From an uncultured SAR86 cluster bacterium (GTDB lineage: Bacteria > Pseudomonadota > Gammaproteobacteria > Magnimaribacterales > D2472), in contig CACHWY010000007.1 of NCBI GenBank assembly GCA_902583575.1, positions 1 to 34,742 of the forward strand: DNA of 34,742 nt, given 5' to 3'. Below, piece after piece: positions 31,392 through 34,742 of this stretch (position 1 is its first letter; every line of letters begins with the position of its first letter). The translations under genes and the position numbers were made by a program. Below the pieces are notes generated by a model that searched no databases, was not told the DNA's origin, and was given only the letters and a program-made list of their open reading frames with translations.

Positions 31392-31964
31392 ATGAGTATT
31401 AAGAAGGCAAAATTCACACAGATGAAAGATGGTGATGCTGAAGATTATTCAATAATTGCCGCAAGTAATGCTAAAGATTATGATCATTTAGCAGATAAAG
31501 TTTTAAATCATTTAATGATGTTAGAAAATGATTATGGTGGATTTCAAGTAGATAGACTTACGCATTCATTGCAAACAGCAACCAGAGCCTATAGAGACGG
31601 TAAAGATGATGAATATGTAGTTTGCGCATTGATTCATGATATTGGAGATAATTTAGCCCCAGCAAATCATGCTGAGTTTGCAGCAACAATTCTTCAACCA
31701 TTTGTTTCTGAAGAAAATTATTGGATAGTAAAACATCATGGAATCTTTCAAGGTTACTATTTTTTCGAATTTCTTGGATTAGATAAGAATATGAGAGATA
31801 AATATTCAAATAACCCATACTTTGAAAGTTGTCGTGAGTTTTGTGAAAAATATGATCAAAATAGTTTTGACCCTGATTATGATACGTTAGATTTAGATTT
31901 CTTTATCCCAAAGGTGAAAGAATTATTCAAAAAACCAAAGAGATCTATTTACCTACAATCATAA
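31392..31964 (+). CDS. HD-domain protein resembling PhnZ/MIOX-type diiron oxygenases
   Basis: A 190-residue HD-fold protein. Possible metal ligands are His58 (RLTHSLQTA), His82-Asp83 (LIHDIGD), His93 (PANHAEF), His115/116 (VKHHGIFQGYY) and Asp155 or Asp160 (KYDQNSFDP). This H...HD...H...H...D set is that of mixed-valence diiron oxygenases such as PhnZ and myo-inositol oxygenase, whereas simple HD phosphohydrolases need fewer ligands. PhnZ is also about 190 residues and has the similar sequences EHSLQCA and ALLHDLG (from memory). The alternative is a phosphohydrolase. The gene lies upstream of a DUF3089 gene with no gap; no other phosphonate or inositol gene is near. Candidate -10 TATAAT ends six bases before the ATG. 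Confidence 0.75.
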   Translation: MSIKKAKFTQMKDGDAEDYSIIAASNAKDYDHLADKVLNHLMMLENDYGGFQVDRLTHSLQTATRAYRDGKDDEYVVCALIHDIGDNLAPANHAEFAATILQPFVSEENYWIVKHHGIFQGYYFFEFLGLDKNMRDKYSNNPYFESCREFCEKYDQNSFDPDYDTLDLDFFIPKVKELFKKPKRSIYLQS

Positions 31965-33059
31965 ATGACAGACAACACATTTTTAAAATTCTTAGAATAT
32001 ATTCAACCTGAATCAGACTTTGATATATCAAATTCCCCACCAAAACCAGACTATTCAGATAATACTAATTGGGCAGCACTACCTGTTATTGATGGGCAGC
32101 AATTTTATGTACCTGATACATCATTTAGTGTCACAAAATCTGATAATCCAGTTGATGTTTTTTATATTCATCCTACAGGATTTTATGAAAAAGAATGGAA
32201 TTCGAACATGGATAAAAAAAGATCAGCATATGAAAGAACTGAAATAGTATTAGCAAATCAGATTTCTGCTTTCAATAATTCATGTAATATTTATGCTCCT
32301 GAGTATAGACAAGCTACTTATTATTCCTTCTTTGATATAAATAAAAATGGTCAACAAGCTCTTGATCTTGCATATACAGATATTGAGAGAGCCTTTGATT
32401 ATTTTATTGAAAACCAAAATAGTAATAAACCATTTATTATTGCCGCTCATAGTCAGGGAGCTCTTTTAGCTCATAGATTAATCAATCAAAGAATTGATAA
32501 TAGTAATTTACAAAAAAGATTTATATGCGCATATGTTATTGGATATATGATTCCTGAAAAATACTACAAAGAAATTTTTCCTAATATCAAAAGATCAGAA
32601 AGTTATGATGATACTAATTGTATTATCTCTTGGTCTACTGTTGTTGAAGGCTTTAAGAGGAATCGAGAAAAAACTCTTTTTTGGAAACCAAGTGGCTGGT
32701 CCGTAGAATTAATGAAACAAAAAGTTGTAGCAACTAATCCTTTCTCATGGACAAATGATAATGAATGGCATTCTAATATTGAAAATAAATCAATTATTAA
32801 TAAAGCACAAGATTATGATTTTACAGACAGGCTAAGAATAGAACATACAGGTACAAAAAAATCTATTGGATTAACAAGAATACAAGAATTTAAAGCTTCT
32901 TTAAATGAAGATACAGGATTGATAGATACCAAAGGCCCTTTAATTGAAAGCATAAAAAAAATGAAATATTTTAACGGTGACCTACACCCCTTTGATGTTA
33001 TGCTTTTTTGGGGTACATTAAGGCAAAATATTCAAGATAGAATTAATGCCTTTATATAA
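31965..33059 (+). CDS. DUF3089 alpha/beta hydrolase-like protein
   Basis: A 364-residue protein of the DUF3089 family, with alpha/beta hydrolase fold. Typical blocks are PVDVFYIHPTGFYEKEWN near residue 62, NSCNIYAPEYRQATYYSF near 105, the nucleophile elbow AAHSQGALLAHRL with Ser163, and the C-terminal LHPFDVMLFW with the likely catalytic His. No signal peptide is visible. The ATG immediately follows the HD-protein stop, and the next hydrolase begins 14 bases inside its 3' end, so these genes form one operon. The family's substrates are unknown; an ester or amide is likely. Confidence 0.83.
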   Translation: MTDNTFLKFLEYIQPESDFDISNSPPKPDYSDNTNWAALPVIDGQQFYVPDTSFSVTKSDNPVDVFYIHPTGFYEKEWNSNMDKKRSAYERTEIVLANQISAFNNSCNIYAPEYRQATYYSFFDINKNGQQALDLAYTDIERAFDYFIENQNSNKPFIIAAHSQGALLAHRLINQRIDNSNLQKRFICAYVIGYMIPEKYYKEIFPNIKRSESYDDTNCIISWSTVVEGFKRNREKTLFWKPSGWSVELMKQKVVATNPFSWTNDNEWHSNIENKSIINKAQDYDFTDRLRIEHTGTKKSIGLTRIQEFKASLNEDTGLIDTKGPLIESIKKMKYFNGDLHPFDVMLFWGTLRQNIQDRINAFI

Positions 33060-34026
33060 ATTTATATTATTCATAACAATTATGTTTACTAACTCTGATT
33101 TATTTTCATACGAAGACGGCATGGCCTCAAATAATGATATAGAAATATATTATCGTGATTATGGTCCCTCAAATGGTGATCCAATTTTATTGGTTCAAGG
33201 ATTGGGTGGGCAATCAATAAATTGGCCACAACATCTTATTGAATTTTTAATTGAAAATAATTACAGACCTATAGCATTTGATAATCGAGATACTGGTTTG
33301 TCATCTAGAATTCAAAGTACGTCTTTTGATGATGAAAATAGAGATAGTACTATTATAAGAAGTTATATTAGATATTTTTTAAGACTTTCGATTAATTCCG
33401 AATATACCGTAGATGATATGGCTGATGATGCTATATCAGTATTAGATGCATTGAACATAGATAAAGCTCATGTATTAGGTATCTCCATGGGTGGTATGAT
33501 TGCCCAAATAGTCGCATCAAATCATGCTGAGAGAATTAATACCTTTACATTAATAGCTTCAACCGCATCTACTCCATCACCATTTAATGGACCAACGCGA
33601 AAAGTTAGAAAATTATTAATGGATAGGACAAAAAATCCAAATGCAACAATTGATGAGCGAGTTGAAAGAACTAGAAAAATTTTTAAAGAAATTGGTTATC
33701 AAGGTATTGATCTTAATACAGAAGAATTTTATAAAGATGTTTCAATTTCCATAAAAAGAGGTGGGGAAGACGATACAGGCTTTGGAAGACAACTTTCTGC
33801 AATATTAGGTTCAAATAACAGAATAAATAAAGTTAAATCTATTAGTGCGCCTACATTAATTATTCATGGAAAAGATGATCCATTAATAAAAGTAAAGAAT
33901 GCCTATAAAATGAATAACCTTATTAAAGGTAGCAAACTTATTATCATTGATGATATGAGACACTTGATAGAACCACCTGTTTTTAACCAGTTTAAAGACG
34001 ATCTTTTATTTCATTTAAGTCAGTAA
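33046..34026 (+). CDS. Secreted alpha/beta hydrolase
   Basis: A 326-residue hydrolase with a hydrophobic N terminus (KFILFITIMF, possible cleavage after LFS), so probably exported or membrane-tethered. Motifs: LLVQGLGGQSINW (oxyanion), FDNRDTGLSS, the nucleophile Ser147 in LGISMGGMIAQI, an acid in IHGKDDPLI and the His in DDMRHLIEPP. This is the pattern of the large Abhydrolase_1 family near epoxide hydrolases and lactonases; the FDNRDTGLS motif is also seen in the aclacinomycin methylesterase (RdmC)-like group. It overlaps the DUF3089 gene by 14 bases. The substrate is unknown. Confidence 0.85.
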   Translation: MPLYKFILFITIMFTNSDLFSYEDGMASNNDIEIYYRDYGPSNGDPILLVQGLGGQSINWPQHLIEFLIENNYRPIAFDNRDTGLSSRIQSTSFDDENRDSTIIRSYIRYFLRLSINSEYTVDDMADDAISVLDALNIDKAHVLGISMGGMIAQIVASNHAERINTFTLIASTASTPSPFNGPTRKVRKLLMDRTKNPNATIDERVERTRKIFKEIGYQGIDLNTEEFYKDVSISIKRGGEDDTGFGRQLSAILGSNNRINKVKSISAPTLIIHGKDDPLIKVKNAYKMNNLIKGSKLIIIDDMRHLIEPPVFNQFKDDLLFHLSQ

Positions 34027-34037
34027 GTAAATTAAGT

Positions 34038-34742
34038 ATGCTCACGAACAAATTTAAAATAAATTATTCTATTGGTTCAGTTGCCAATGGAATTAAAACT
34101 GATACTTTTACGTTTTTCTTATTATTTTTTTATAGCAATATTATTGGCTTAAAGCCTTCATTAGCAGGGTTAGCTATATTTATTGCACTTTGTGTAGATG
34201 CTATCACAGACCCACTTATGGGAACTATTTCTGATAGAACAAAATCTTCTTTAGGAAGAAGACATCCTTATATGTTAATTTCGTTCATCCCAATGTCATT
34301 AGGTTATGTATTTTTATTTGCTCCAAGACAAGATTGGGATATGTCGCAAAATGATCTTTTTGTTTGGATGACAATTTTTACAATCTTAACCAGAATCGGA
34401 ATGACATTATTTGATATACCGCATAGAGCTTTTGGAGGTGAGGTTACTAAAAATTATAAAGAAAGAACTTTATTAATGTCATGGCGTGAAATGGTAGGTT
34501 GGGTTGCTGGTCTTAGTAATGCATTTTTAGGTTATGGTATATTTTTTGCATCAACTCCTGAATATCCTCAAGGACAATTAAATCCTGATGCATGGTTTCC
34601 ATTTGCATTAACAGGCGCAATATTTATGATACTAAGCGTACTTTATTCATCTCTTTCTACAAAAGATGAAATTAAATCTCTTTCAAAATGGTCAGGATCA
34701 ATATCTTTAATGGATATTCTTAAAGAGTTAACGATAGCTGTA
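34038..34742 (+). CDS. GPH-family symporter, MelB-like (partial, cut by window end)
   Basis: The frame from ATG 34038 is open for 235 codons to the window edge. The product starts MLTNKFKINYSIGSVANGIK and has the loop DAITDPLMGTISDRTKSSLG followed by RRHPY, the signature of glycoside-pentoside-hexuronide/cation symporters such as MelB. At least six hydrophobic segments are seen. Such carriers take up sugars or sugar acids with Na+ or H+, but marine members may carry other solutes. It lies eleven bases after the hydrolase gene and so is likely its operon partner. Confidence 0.88.
   Translation, partial: MLTNKFKINYSIGSVANGIKTDTFTFFLLFFYSNIIGLKPSLAGLAIFIALCVDAITDPLMGTISDRTKSSLGRRHPYMLISFIPMSLGYVFLFAPRQDWDMSQNDLFVWMTIFTILTRIGMTLFDIPHRAFGGEVTKNYKERTLLMSWREMVGWVAGLSNAFLGYGIFFASTPEYPQGQLNPDAWFPFALTGAIFMILSVLYSSLSTKDEIKSLSKWSGSISLMDILKELTIAV

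Noticed and set aside
1-34742. CRISPR arrays, insertion sequences, integrases or attachment sites
   Set aside because: No regularly spaced direct repeats, transposase or integrase frames, or tRNA-flanking duplicated ends were seen by eye on either strand.

Overview
The window is strongly AT-rich, densely packed double-stranded bacterial DNA. The likely source is a free-living marine gammaproteobacterium of the SAR86 type. This rests on gene content, not on a database match: a crcB-like tail fused by TAATG to serS (a gammaproteobacterial order), three large TonB-dependent receptors (TBDRs), two TPR-sulfotransferases, two BCCT transporters, many small alpha/beta hydrolases, a TspO protein, and very short or overlapping gene junctions. 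No insertion sequence, integrase, CRISPR array or origin was seen, and no gene-free stretch exceeds 300 bases.

Layout. 1-2279: end of a probable fluoride channel gene, serS, and a secreted PhoD-like phosphatase. 2375-7773: an Oar-like TBDR, an intrinsic terminator, a 2-oxoglutarate/Fe(II) oxygenase gene that is frameshifted in a T8 run, and a CNT-family nucleoside transporter. 7770-9479 (minus): a KAS III-like condensing enzyme, a 47-residue membrane peptide gene, and tspO. 9518-12312: three alpha/beta hydrolases (a monoacylglycerol-lipase-like enzyme, a secreted PHB-depolymerase-like esterase, a third hydrolase). 12287-16167: a divergent BCCT transporter, a phage-type PD-(D/E)XK exonuclease, and an M28-like lipoprotein peptidase with an altered active site. 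16260-21251: cassette A, TBDR, terminator, TPR-sulfotransferase, S51 peptidase and a four-helix membrane protein. 21246-23493: a nitroreductase, a 49-residue membrane peptide gene and a canonical BCCT transporter. 23494-28616: cassette B, a 255-base leader, TBDR, terminator, a longer TPR-sulfotransferase and a MAPEG protein. 28613-34742: a small secreted protein, a class V aminotransferase, a degenerate MBL-fold protein, tRNA-Ser(UGA), a hotdog thioesterase, a PhnZ/MIOX-like HD protein, a DUF3089 hydrolase, another alpha/beta hydrolase and the start of a GPH/MelB-type symporter.

How the parts may work together. The receptors would bring in large or scarce ligands; peptidases, esterases, the phosphatase and the oxygenases would process them; the nucleoside, betaine/choline-type and sugar-type carriers would take up the small products. 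The most striking structure is a motif repeated three times: a TBDR gene, a strong intrinsic terminator, then a cytoplasmic enzyme gene starting 3 to 24 bases after the terminator. In two copies the enzyme is a TPR-sulfotransferase, and the receptors of these two copies are paralogues, so the whole unit appears duplicated and diverged. What is sulfated is not known from the sequence.

Gene starts were re-examined. Strong Shine-Dalgarno sequences sit before the three TBDRs and the MAPEG gene and place their starts downstream of the longest possible open frame. Most other genes have no clear Shine-Dalgarno and appear coupled or leaderless.
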